A stretch of DNA of 64,000 bases. Origin: UMGS1696 sp964430105. Its GTDB lineage: Bacteria; Bacillota; Clostridia; Oscillospirales; CAG-272. Made by a program: the position numbers and the translations under genes. Positions within the stretch are counted from its first letter, which is position 1. Each line of letters opens with the position of its first letter. Shown here piece by piece: positions 24,289-32,356 of this stretch. The stretch spans positions 62,001 to 126,000 of the forward strand of contig CAYSEF010000001.1 of the NCBI GenBank assembly GCA_964430105.1, written 5' to 3'. Under the pieces are notes generated by a model that worked only from the letters and a program-made list of their open reading frames with translations, did no database searches and was not told the DNA's origin.

Positions 24289-25767
24289 ATGGAGAAAAAA
24301 ATGATTGACAGCGGTCTTGATTGTCCTAAGACTGCTGCGGCATTCCGTGAGCTTCTTCTGAAAAATGAAAAGCCCGGAAAGAACGGCGTACTCAGCGCAA
24401 GACAGCGTATCACATCCCTTTTTGATGAAGGTACGTTCACTGAGATTGGCGCTTATACCATGAGAAGACTCGGTGAATTCGATACCGATGCATCTTGTGA
24501 GCTTGAAAGCGTTATCTGTGGCTATGGTTCTGTACAGGGCGTGCTCGTATATGCGTTCGCACAGGATATGAGCCGTACCAAGGGTTCTGTTAGCGAGGCT
24601 TCAGCTGCTAAGATCGTTAACATCTATAAGCTCGCAACAGAAAACGGATGCCCGGTAGTTGGCATTTTTGACAGTGCAGGTGCTTATCTTCCCGAAGGAG
24701 TTAAGGCACTCGCAGGTTACGGCAGCATCATGAAGGCTGTTTCTAAGGCTTCCGGTGTTGTTCCTCAGATCGCTATTGTTCCCGGTGTTGCACAGGGAGC
24801 TGCGGCTGTTATAGCTTCTATGTTTGATTTTGTAGTTGCTACTGATAACTCAAAAATCAGCGTAAATCCTCCGTTCGTAGTAGGTGGCGGTGAAACTAAG
24901 GATTCTGTAGAGTCCGGTGTTGCTTCTGTTACAGCGAAGGATGATCTTGATGCAATCGGTGCAGTACGCTCTATCCTTGCACTTCTTCCTTCAAATAACG
25001 AAGAGGGTATCGTAGAAACAATTTCCGCTGATGAAGTAAACAGACTTGTTGATACCTCCGCATATGCTTCTTCCGGTGAGATCAAATCTCTCATCACCGC
25101 ATTTGCAGATGATGCACGTTACGTTGAACTCGGTGGTGAATATGCAAAATCTGTTTCAACAGGCTTTGTTACAATGAACGGTGTAACCTGCGGTGTTGTT
25201 GCAACCGATGCTTCTGTTGAAGAGGGAAGACTTACTTCAAAGGGCGCTCGTAAGGCAGCAAAGTTCCTTTCATTCTGCGATTGCTTTGGTATCCCGGTTA
25301 TAACTCTCGTTGATTCCGAAGGTTTTGCAGTTTCCGGTGAAGAAGAAAAGAATCCTTATTGCTCTGAAATCGGTAAGCTTGCAGGTGCTTATGCAATGGC
25401 TAAGACTCCGCTTATCACACTCGTATGTGGTAAAGCTTATGGTTCCGTGTTCTCTGTACTTGGTTCAAAGGCAATCGGTGCTGATATCGTTTTTGCACTT
25501 GATTCCGCAAAGATTACTTGCATGAGCCCTAAGTCAGCTGTAGCTCTTCTTTGGAACGACCAGATATCTGCAGACATTACCAGAGAAGATCTCGAAAATA
25601 AGTGGACAGAAACCGAAGCAAATGTACTCATGGCAGCTCGTGCAGGTGAAGTTGATGATATCATCGAATCCTCAGAGATCCGTCAGAGACTGGCATCCGC
25701 TGTAATGATGCTCGCAGGAAAGGCAGTAAAAGCACCAGGACGCCGTCATGCAAATATGCCTCTTTAA
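24289..25767 (+). CDS. mmdA: Acyl-CoA carboxyltransferase subunit (MmdA / 12S-like)
   Basis: A 492-residue carboxyl transferase of the acetyl/propionyl-CoA carboxylase beta and methylmalonyl-CoA decarboxylase alpha family. It moves a carboxyl group between an acyl-CoA and biotin. The two crotonase-like halves are visible, with oxyanion-type GVAQGAAAVIASMFDF in the first and CGKAYGSVFSVLGSKAIGAD in the second. It is somewhat diverged and slightly shorter than typical MmdA (about 510), so substrate choice (methylmalonyl-, malonyl- or glutaconyl-CoA) is not certain. GGAGG precedes the ATG. First gene of a five-gene operon with OadG-like, biotin carrier, OadB-like and OadA-like subunits. Confidence 0.85.
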   Translation: MEKKMIDSGLDCPKTAAAFRELLLKNEKPGKNGVLSARQRITSLFDEGTFTEIGAYTMRRLGEFDTDASCELESVICGYGSVQGVLVYAFAQDMSRTKGSVSEASAAKIVNIYKLATENGCPVVGIFDSAGAYLPEGVKALAGYGSIMKAVSKASGVVPQIAIVPGVAQGAAAVIASMFDFVVATDNSKISVNPPFVVGGGETKDSVESGVASVTAKDDLDAIGAVRSILALLPSNNEEGIVETISADEVNRLVDTSAYASSGEIKSLITAFADDARYVELGGEYAKSVSTGFVTMNGVTCGVVATDASVEEGRLTSKGARKAAKFLSFCDCFGIPVITLVDSEGFAVSGEEEKNPYCSEIGKLAGAYAMAKTPLITLVCGKAYGSVFSVLGSKAIGADIVFALDSAKITCMSPKSAVALLWNDQISADITREDLENKWTETEANVLMAARAGEVDDIIESSEIRQRLASAVMMLAGKAVKAPGRRHANMPL

Positions 25768-25782
25768 TTAGGGAGGTTGAAT

Positions 25783-26208
25783 ATGACTTACAACCCGATC
25801 TTTTTAACAGCTCTCACATTGGGAGAAAAAGCAGCTCTGTCAGGTGAAATGCTCCTTCGTGGTATGGGTACTGTATTCTTGGTACTCGTTATCCTTTGGG
25901 GTATCATAGCAGCAATCGGTAAGGTATTTTCTTCCAGCAGCAATAAAAGTGCTTCTAAGGCTGAAAAGAAACCGACTGCTCCTGCACCGAAAACCGAATC
26001 CGCTAATGCGCCTGAAGTAAAGCCTTCCGCACCTGTTGCACCCGCTGCACCTTCTGTACCCGCATCTGATGATGCTCTTGTTGCAGCTATCTGCGCGGCT
26101 ATTGAAGCATATCGTGCAGAAGAAGGTCTTTCCGGTCTTCCTTACCGTGTGGTATCTTTCAAGCGTAGATCCGGCAAAAAGAGCTGGACAGGAAACAGCG
26201 AGGACTAA
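25783..26208 (+). CDS. OadG/MmdD-like small membrane subunit of sodium-pump decarboxylase
   Basis: A 141-residue protein. The start at 25783 (MTYNPIF) is preferred over the TTG at 25777 because GGGAGG lies at 25771-25776. One N-terminal membrane helix (about 22-48) is followed by an Ala/Pro/Lys-rich linker and a conserved tail (DALVAAICAAIEAYRAEE), as in OadG/MmdD subunits. These hold the carboxyltransferase to the membrane subunit. Second gene of the operon, 15 bp after mmdA. Confidence 0.82.
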   Translation: MTYNPIFLTALTLGEKAALSGEMLLRGMGTVFLVLVILWGIIAAIGKVFSSSSNKSASKAEKKPTAPAPKTESANAPEVKPSAPVAPAAPSVPASDDALVAAICAAIEAYRAEEGLSGLPYRVVSFKRRSGKKSWTGNSED

Positions 26209-26261
26209 TTCCTCGAATATCTGATTTTACTGAATCGATCTAAATTATTTTGGAGGCAAAT

Positions 26262-26657
26262 ATGAAAAAATATAACGTAACCGTTAACGGTATGACTTAT
26301 GAAGTTCTCGTTGAAGAAGCAGGCGTAGTTTCTGCACCTGTAGCATCCGCACCTGTAGCTCCTGTAGCAGCACCCGCAGTAGCACCTGCCCCCGCAGCAG
26401 CACCTGCACCGGCAGCAGCACCTGCACCCAGTGGAGCACAGGGCTCTATTAAGGTAACTGCTCCTATGCCCGGTACCATTCTCAAGATGAACGTTAAGGT
26501 AGGCGATACAATCAAGGCTAACGATCTCGTCTGCATTCTCGAAGCTATGAAGATGGAAAACGAAATTTTCGCATCCGAAGGCGGTACAGTTAAGTCCATC
26601 GACGCACCTCAGGGCGCAAGCGTGAACTCCGGAGACGTAATCATCACTCTCGGTTGA
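26262..26657 (+). CDS. mmdC: Biotin carboxyl carrier protein (MmdC-like / 1.3S-like)
   Basis: A 131-residue biotin carrier. The start at 26262 follows GGAGG. An N-terminal strand region (MKKYNVTVNGMTYEVLVEE) leads into an Ala/Pro/Val linker (about 22-58) and then a lipoyl/biotinyl domain. The biotinylation motif is EAMKMEN with Lys97. It carries the carboxyl group between the carboxyltransferase(s) and the membrane pump. The linker is encoded by repeated GCACCTGCA-type codons. Third gene of the operon. Confidence 0.95.
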   Translation: MKKYNVTVNGMTYEVLVEEAGVVSAPVASAPVAPVAAPAVAPAPAAAPAPAAAPAPSGAQGSIKVTAPMPGTILKMNVKVGDTIKANDLVCILEAMKMENEIFASEGGTVKSIDAPQGASVNSGDVIITLG

Positions 26658-26697
26658 TTTTGCTCCAACTGAAATTTTACAATAGGAGTGAAAACAA

Positions 26698-27882
26698 GTG
26701 TCTTTTTTTACTAATCTATATGAATCAACGGGGCTTCCGATCCTTTTAAGCGATCCGATTCTCCTTGTAAAAACTTTGATCATGTACGTGATCGTTGGTG
26801 CGCTGTTCTATCTTGCTATTGTGCGCAAGTTTGAACCTCTGCTCCTTCTGCCGATTGCATTCGGTATGCTTCTTGCAAACCTTCCCGGTGCGAACCTTTT
26901 CCATATGGATCTCTTCATTCATGAAGATGGCTCGCCAATCAATATTCAGACTATCGTTGAACAGGGTAATCTGATTGACTTCTTGTACCTCGGCGTTAAG
27001 CTCGGTATATATCCTTCTTTGATATTCCTCGGTGTAGGCGCGATGACAGACTTTACTGCCCTTATCGCTAACCCGAAGTCACTTCTTATCGGTGCAGCTG
27101 CACAGCTCGGCGTATTCGTTGCGTTTATCGGTGCTCTGTTCCTTGGATTTACACCTGAGCAGGCTTCATCTATCGGTATTATCGGTGGTGCTGATGGCCC
27201 TACGGCTATTCTTGTCACAAAAACATTGGCTCCTGAGCTTCTCGGTGCTATAGCGATTGCTGCGTATAGCTATATGGCGCTCATTCCGATCATTCAGCCG
27301 CCGTTTATGAAGCTTATAACTACCAAGAAGGAACGTGCTATCGTAATGACGAACCTTCGCCCTGTATCTCACCTCGAAAAGGTAGTATTCCCGATCATCG
27401 TAACACTCATCGTTTGTATTATCGTTCCCGATGCTGCTCCGCTTGTAGGCTTCCTCATGCTTGGTAACCTTCTGAATGTCAGTGGCGTATGTGACCGTCT
27501 TTCAAAGACCGCACAGAACGAGCTTATGAACATCGTTACAATTTGTCTTGGTGTTTCTGTTGGTGCTACAGCAAATGCTGATAACTTCCTTGCACTTGAT
27601 ACACTCAAGATCATCTTCCTCGGTCTTACTGCGTTCTGCATTTCGACTTGTGGTGGTCTTCTCTTTGCTAAGTTCATGTGCTGGATCACAAAGGGTAAAA
27701 TCAACCCGCTTATCGGTTCCGCAGGTGTATCAGCAGTTCCGATGGCAGCGCGTGTAGCTCAGCTTCAGGGACAGAAGGAGAATCCTTCCAACTTCCTTCT
27801 CATGCACGCAATGGGCCCGAACGTAGCCGGCGTTATCGGTTCTGCCGTAGCTGCAGGCGTATTCCTGTCTTATTTCGGCTAA
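26698..27882 (+). CDS. Sodium-translocating decarboxylase beta subunit (OadB/MmdB/GcdB)
   Basis: A 394-residue integral membrane subunit that decarboxylates carboxybiotin and pumps sodium ions outward. It starts with GTG behind AGGAGTG. Signature regions are LGVGAMTDFTALIANPK, SIGIIGGADGPTAILVT (conserved Asp site), and the closing GSAGVSAVPMAARVAQ and HAMGPNVAGVIGSAVAAG. Oxaloacetate, methylmalonyl-CoA and glutaconyl-CoA decarboxylases share this subunit, so sequence alone does not give the substrate. Fourth gene of the operon. It would couple decarboxylation to a sodium gradient in an anaerobe. Confidence 0.93.
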   Translation: MSFFTNLYESTGLPILLSDPILLVKTLIMYVIVGALFYLAIVRKFEPLLLLPIAFGMLLANLPGANLFHMDLFIHEDGSPINIQTIVEQGNLIDFLYLGVKLGIYPSLIFLGVGAMTDFTALIANPKSLLIGAAAQLGVFVAFIGALFLGFTPEQASSIGIIGGADGPTAILVTKTLAPELLGAIAIAAYSYMALIPIIQPPFMKLITTKKERAIVMTNLRPVSHLEKVVFPIIVTLIVCIIVPDAAPLVGFLMLGNLLNVSGVCDRLSKTAQNELMNIVTICLGVSVGATANADNFLALDTLKIIFLGLTAFCISTCGGLLFAKFMCWITKGKINPLIGSAGVSAVPMAARVAQLQGQKENPSNFLLMHAMGPNVAGVIGSAVAAGVFLSYFG

Positions 27883-27907
27883 TATATGTAGTGATTGACA
27901 GTGGTTT

Positions 27908-27953
27908 GACCGGTGTTTTGGGAAATGCACTGCAAAAACTAAAACAACCGGTC
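27908..27953 (+). other. Hairpin between the beta and alpha subunit genes
   Basis: GACCGGT at 27908 and ACCGGTC ending at 27953 close a hairpin whose TTTTG and AAAACA flanks extend the stem. No T run follows, so it is more likely an RNA-stability or processing element adjusting subunit levels than a terminator. Confidence 0.45.
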
Positions 27954-27998
27954 TTACCGATGTCATGAGTTATTTTACGAAAGGAATTATTTAAATAT

Positions 27999-29396
27999 AT
28001 GGCAAAAGTAAAAATTACTGAAACCGTTCTGCGTGACTCTCATCAGTCCCTGATTGCCACTCGTATGACAACTGAGCAGATGCTTCCTATTCTGGAAGAA
28101 ATGGACAAAGTAGGCTATTATTCTCTCGAAGCATGGGGCGGTGCAACATTCGATTCATGTATGCGTTTCCTTAATGAAGATCCGTGGGAAAGACTTCGCA
28201 AAATTCGTGCTAAGGTTAAGAATACAAAGCTTCAGATGCTGTTCCGTGGTCAGAATATTCTCGGATATCGTCACTATGCTGATGACGTTGTAGAATATTT
28301 CGTTCAGAAATCTATCGCAAACGGTATCGATATCCTTAGAATTTTCGATGCAATGAACGATGCTCGTAACCTCAAGACTGCTATTGATGCAACAAAGAAG
28401 GAAGGCGGACACGTTCAGGCTGCTATTAGCTATACTATTAGCCCTGTTCATTCCAGCGAAGCCTTCGCAAAGTATGCAAAGCAGCTTGAAGAAATGGGTG
28501 CTGACTCCATTTGTATCAAGGATATGTCCGGTCTTCTCACACCTTATACCGCTTATGATCTCGTTAAGACGATCAAGAGCGAAATCAAGATTCCTGTACA
28601 GCTCCATACACACTATACTACAGGTCTTGCATCTATGACTATTCTTAAGGCTATTGAAGCTGGCGTTGACATCGTTGATACTGCAATCTCCCCGATGGCT
28701 ATGGGTACTTCTCAGGCTCCGACAGAAGCTATTGTAGCTACACTTCAGAATACAGAATACGATACAGGTCTCGATCTTGCTCAGCTTGATAAGATCTGCA
28801 AGTATTTCACACCTCTCCGTGAAGAATACCTCGCTTCCGGTCTTCTCGATCCTAAGGTACTCAAGGTTGACGTAAACTGTCTCCTTTATCAGGTACCCGG
28901 CGGTATGCTTTCCAACCTTGTTTCTCAGCTTAAGCAGCAGGGCAAGAGCGATAAGCTTCCCGAAGTTCTCGAAGAAGTTCCGAGAGTTCGTGCGGATGCA
29001 GGTTATGCTCCTCTCGTAACTCCTACTTCACAGATCGTAGGTACACAGGCCGTTCTTAATGTAATTGCAGGCGAACGCTATAAGCTCGTTTCTAAGGAAT
29101 TCAAGGGTATGATCCGTGGCGATTACGGTCAGGCACCTGCTCCTATCAAGCCCGAATTCGTTAAGAAGATCATCGGTGACGAAGAACCTATCACTTGTCG
29201 TCCGGCTGATAAGCTTGCACCTGAACTCGATTCTCTCCGTGAAAAGGTTAAGCCCTACATGGAACAGGAGGAAGATGTGCTTTCTTATGCTCTGTTTGAA
29301 CAGGTTGCGACCAAGTTCTTTGAATACCGTAAGGCTAAGAAGTACGGTCTTGATGCTGATTCCGCAGATGCAAAGCTCGGAGTACATTCGGTTTAA
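27999..29396 (+). CDS. oadA: Oxaloacetate decarboxylase alpha / pyruvate carboxylase B-type carboxyltransferase (5S-like)
   Basis: A 465-residue carboxyltransferase of the OadA/PycB/transcarboxylase 5S family, transferring a carboxyl group between oxaloacetate and biotin. Metal-site motifs are TETVLRDSHQSLIATRM, LEAWGGATFDSCMRFL, ICIKDMSGLL and VQLHTHYTTG; the conserved carboxyltransferase tail follows. It has no C-terminal biotin domain, so it must use the separate carrier encoded two genes upstream. AAAGGAA precedes the ATG. Together with the 12S-like mmdA this gives both halves of a methylmalonyl-CoA:pyruvate type transcarboxylase plus a sodium pump. Confidence 0.92.
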   Translation: MAKVKITETVLRDSHQSLIATRMTTEQMLPILEEMDKVGYYSLEAWGGATFDSCMRFLNEDPWERLRKIRAKVKNTKLQMLFRGQNILGYRHYADDVVEYFVQKSIANGIDILRIFDAMNDARNLKTAIDATKKEGGHVQAAISYTISPVHSSEAFAKYAKQLEEMGADSICIKDMSGLLTPYTAYDLVKTIKSEIKIPVQLHTHYTTGLASMTILKAIEAGVDIVDTAISPMAMGTSQAPTEAIVATLQNTEYDTGLDLAQLDKICKYFTPLREEYLASGLLDPKVLKVDVNCLLYQVPGGMLSNLVSQLKQQGKSDKLPEVLEEVPRVRADAGYAPLVTPTSQIVGTQAVLNVIAGERYKLVSKEFKGMIRGDYGQAPAPIKPEFVKKIIGDEEPITCRPADKLAPELDSLREKVKPYMEQEEDVLSYALFEQVATKFFEYRKAKKYGLDADSADAKLGVHSV

Positions 29397-29402
29397 TAGA
29401 CT

Positions 29403-30038
29403 ATGATTTTGGTATGTGATAACGAGATAAACGCACGAACGAAAGCTCTTCACAGAATGTTGTATAAGGCAGGGTATCCTTGTGCTGAAGTATCTGTTAA
29501 AGAGATTGGCGATTTTCTTCCGGCAAAGCTGATTGTTTGCTATTACGAAGCATTCGACAATATTCGTCGTGGACCTTACGATAATATATTTGCAATAGTC
29601 ATAGGCAAGGGATTTGTTAATTCTGCGCTTAATGCTGTGCGTGTAGATAATGAAGAAGAAGCTTGCATAAAAGCAAAAGAATATATTCGTAAGCTGTTTG
29701 GAATAGGTGAGAGTGAAACATATGAATTTGGTGTTTTAGTGGACTCATCTGTTTTCATGGCAAAAAAGTATATTGAGATATACGGAAATATCATAGAGTT
29801 ACCTATAAGTGAATATATGATATTTAAGTATTTTCTTGCATTTGCAGGTGAGGGCTATTATTTTACGCCACAAAAAATACGTAAATTCTGTTATATACGC
29901 ACATTGCGAAATGAAGACAATATCGAAGGAAATGTTTCGGTTCATATTCACAATTTGAATCGTGCGATAATGAATGTGTATGGTAAGACATTCATTAAAG
30001 CGAAACGCTATATCGGTTATTACGCGCTTGAATTATGA
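29403..30038 (+). CDS. Response-regulator-like protein with C-terminal winged helix, atypical receiver
   Basis: A 211-residue protein beginning 6 bp after oadA with no clear ribosome site. The N-terminal 110 residues have an alternating strand-helix pattern like a receiver domain, but the phosphoacceptor Asp and the acidic pair are not evident. The C-terminal part (about 130-211) resembles an OmpR-type winged helix: PISEYMIFKYFLAFAGEGYYF, then NVSVHIHNLNRAIMNVYGKTFI and RYIGYYAL. It is possibly a phosphorylation-independent regulator. The position suggests it senses or controls the decarboxylase operon, but function is unknown. Confidence 0.6.
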   Translation: MILVCDNEINARTKALHRMLYKAGYPCAEVSVKEIGDFLPAKLIVCYYEAFDNIRRGPYDNIFAIVIGKGFVNSALNAVRVDNEEEACIKAKEYIRKLFGIGESETYEFGVLVDSSVFMAKKYIEIYGNIIELPISEYMIFKYFLAFAGEGYYFTPQKIRKFCYIRTLRNEDNIEGNVSVHIHNLNRAIMNVYGKTFIKAKRYIGYYALEL

Positions 30039-30044
30039 TAATAG

Positions 30045-30084
30045 AAAAACACCGTTTTCTAATTTGATAGAAACGGTGTTTTTT
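30045..30084. terminator. Bidirectional intrinsic terminator
   Basis: AAAAACACCGTTTCT-like arm from 30045 pairs with AGAAACGGTGTTTTTT to about 30083. It separates the convergent regulator-like gene (+) and the XRE gene (-). Confidence 0.9.
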
Positions 30085-30089
30085 GTTTT

Positions 30090-30971
30090 CTATATTCTGA
30101 ATTTATCGATCAATTCAAGCTTGCGTCGAGAAGAATTATACGCAATTCTGACATCTCCCAGAGTGTTGGCAGTATTTTCAAGATCGCAAAGTACACGATA
30201 TTGCATAAAATACGGGAGTGACGGTTCGAGAGATAGCTCTCTAAGACGCTTCATAGCTTCATTCAAACGCTCATCTTTTATCATTGCTAAGGCTGATATA
30301 TGACGTTCAGCATAGGAATTTCGTTGGAAAGGAGAAGTAAAGCTTTCACCGGATTGAATAAGCTTTAGTGCGATAAAGTATTGTACAAGCGTAAATGGAA
30401 CAAATTCACCACAAGAATTGGGATCGTATAAAACATCCGGTATGGAGTCGGAGCAAGATGAGTGGAATAATTCTCGGTAAAATATGAGCGCACGTGAAAA
30501 TTCGTTTCCACAGTATATCGAAGTGTTCGCATATTTTTCTGCCTTATCAAGATCAGCAAAAGCTAAGCGAAATTCAAGGGCATAGGCGTGATCTGAGGCT
30601 GTGTTCATGTAAGATACAGCAAGAATATACGACAGCTCATCATCCATTGCCGAGGAGGGAATATTCGCACATATTGCTTCACATTCACTGTATTTTTTTT
30701 GCTTAAATTCTTCCTTCAACGCACCAATGATGGACATTTTGAAGAACTTTCCTTCATCCTCATCGCTTGCTGTGAAGAAAAAACCTGCCGGAGTTTCAAG
30801 TCGTTCTGCAATATATAGCAAAGTAGAAACAGACGGCGAAGCGTTTCCGCTTTCAATAAGACTTAACATATTTCGTGTGATTTTGTCACCTGCGAGATCC
30901 TTTTGCGTTATTCCACGTTGCTTTCTGAGTTCACGTATTTTTTCACCCAGTTTTTTGTCGGAATTAGGCAT
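30090..30971 (-). CDS. XRE family regulator with TPR-like C-terminal region
   Basis: A 293-residue protein. The start at 30971 (MPNSDKKLGEKI) is chosen for its GGAG site; a longer frame from 31016 would run deeper into divIVA. The N-terminal HTH (LGEKIRELRKQRGITQKDLAGDKITRNMLSLIESG) is of the Cro/CI type. The rest is helical with TPR-like repeats (about 100-290), as in Rgg/PlcR-like or sporulation-linked regulators, which often bind peptides. It overlaps the divIVA-like stop by 8 bp, so it is translationally coupled to it. Confidence 0.82.
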   Translation of the reverse strand: MPNSDKKLGEKIRELRKQRGITQKDLAGDKITRNMLSLIESGNASPSVSTLLYIAERLETPAGFFFTASDEDEGKFFKMSIIGALKEEFKQKKYSECEAICANIPSSAMDDELSYILAVSYMNTASDHAYALEFRLAFADLDKAEKYANTSIYCGNEFSRALIFYRELFHSSCSDSIPDVLYDPNSCGEFVPFTLVQYFIALKLIQSGESFTSPFQRNSYAERHISALAMIKDERLNEAMKRLRELSLEPSLPYFMQYRVLCDLENTANTLGDVRIAYNSSRRKLELIDKFRI

Positions 30972-32055
30972 CGGTATTTTCTCCATTATTAGACTCAGAA
31001 AGACCGTATTTGCCATCCATTTCAGCGAGTTTTGTTTCTATTCCTTCCGAAAGACAGCTGTGATAATAGTCTACCCTATCGTTAAGCTCACCGGAGCGTG
31101 TTTCAATTTTTGAAAGCAGAGTTTTGAATTCGTATCGAATGTCAGTAAAGCTTGTGTTGATTTCACGCATACAATTTTCAATGCTTGCGTGAAGATCAGA
31201 ACTAATACTGTTGAGAAGCTCATTTGCTGTTTGCGATAATCTTTTGCGAATATACATAGCCTCAGCATCAGTTTCAGCTTTTGTTTTTGCAATCATTTCG
31301 TTGCAGTCATTTCGCTTTTGTTCACATTCCTGCTCAGCTTCTGAAAGTATACGCTCGGATTCCTCTTTGGCTGAAGATATAAGAGCATCAGCATTTCTGT
31401 TGGCGTTGATTAGAATATCTCCGAGTTGGGAACTGATTTTGTCGTACATTCCAACCTTGTATGCAGGACTGTTTTTGTCATCAGCATTTTCATTGAAGTT
31501 TTTTGCTGCTTCAAGTGCATTTGCAAGCTCATCAAATTTAGCTGAAAGCGATTCTTGCTCAGAGATTAGTGCCTTTTTTTCCTGTTCCAGGGTAACGCAC
31601 TTTCTTTTTTCAGCATTCAAATTCTCTTGAATATCTGACATAGCCTTTATATGCGATTTGTTGAGAGCTTCTATTTCATCCTTTTTTTCGGCAATTACCT
31701 TTATTTGTGCTTCGGATTCGCTTTTGTAAAATGCCACTGATTTCAGCGTGTCTGCAAGCTCTTTTTCTTTTTCTGCAAGCTCGTTGGCTTTTATCACTGA
31801 TGCTTTTTCGGCGGCAGTAAGCTTTACAGAGAGAGTGTTTCGTTCGTTCTCAGCTGCAGCTAACTTAGCTTCAAGCTGAGATAAAGAATCATTCAGAGAG
31901 TTAAGCTCGTCAGCTTTTGCCGAAAGTTCAGCAATTTTTTGATTCAAAGCTTCGATTTCCGCCGAATGTTTTAGGTCTGTTTCTTTGATATAATTATTTA
32001 CATCATCACGGTTGAAGCCACCGATCTGACTGCGGAACATTTTTGTATCGCTCAT
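30964..32055 (-). CDS. DivIVA domain-containing coiled-coil protein
   Basis: A 363-residue protein. The start at 32055 (MSDTKMFRSQIGG) follows GGAGGA; the frame is open further upstream to 32100 without a ribosome site. Residues 5-25 (FRSQIGGFNRDDVNNYIKETD) form the DivIVA membrane-curvature-binding head. Nearly all the rest is coiled coil, rich in Ala, Glu, Lys and Ser, with a short variable tail. It would localise to the septum or poles and recruit division, wall or sporulation partners. Longer than classic DivIVA (about 160-230), it is probably a paralogue. First gene of a two-gene set with the XRE regulator. Confidence 0.85.
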   Translation of the reverse strand: MSDTKMFRSQIGGFNRDDVNNYIKETDLKHSAEIEALNQKIAELSAKADELNSLNDSLSQLEAKLAAAENERNTLSVKLTAAEKASVIKANELAEKEKELADTLKSVAFYKSESEAQIKVIAEKKDEIEALNKSHIKAMSDIQENLNAEKRKCVTLEQEKKALISEQESLSAKFDELANALEAAKNFNENADDKNSPAYKVGMYDKISSQLGDILINANRNADALISSAKEESERILSEAEQECEQKRNDCNEMIAKTKAETDAEAMYIRKRLSQTANELLNSISSDLHASIENCMREINTSFTDIRYEFKTLLSKIETRSGELNDRVDYYHSCLSEGIETKLAEMDGKYGLSESNNGENTDA

Positions 32056-32304
32056 GCTAAATCCTCCGATCATTATTATGTCGTAAATCATATAACTCAA
32101 TCAATTAATGTATATATTTTAACATATTTTGTCCGAAAAATCAACAGTATAGCTGTCATATATCGCTGAAAAGTAAAATTAATTTACATTATGTGTGTTG
32201 TCAGTATTGGTTAAACAGAAAAACGTGTTCATAAAGCAAAAATGAACTTTGTTAAAAAGAAAAAAATATGGAATATTCATATAGACGAGTGGAGAAAAAT
32301 GTGT
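32056..32304. other. Intergenic region between divIVA-like and gltX
   Basis: No gene supported. AT-rich with no terminator-like hairpin or T-box seen; the gltX promoter lies at its right end. Confidence 0.5.
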
Positions 32305-32310
32305 TATAAT
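32302..32310 (+). promoter_or_regulatory. Extended -10 promoter of gltX-glnS
   Basis: TGTTATAAT (32302-32310) is an extended -10 element. The -35 region is poor (TAGACG at 17 bp). The gltX ATG follows at 32357 behind ATGGAGA. Confidence 0.6.
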
Positions 32311-32356
32311 ATAGGGTAAAATGAAATATTTATAGTTAAACGAATGGAGAATAAAA

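Noticed and set aside
26320..26430. Repeated GCACCTGCA-like units in the biotin carrier gene as a CRISPR or satellite
   Set aside because: They encode the Ala/Pro linker normal for biotin carriers; spacing is by codon, not by spacer.
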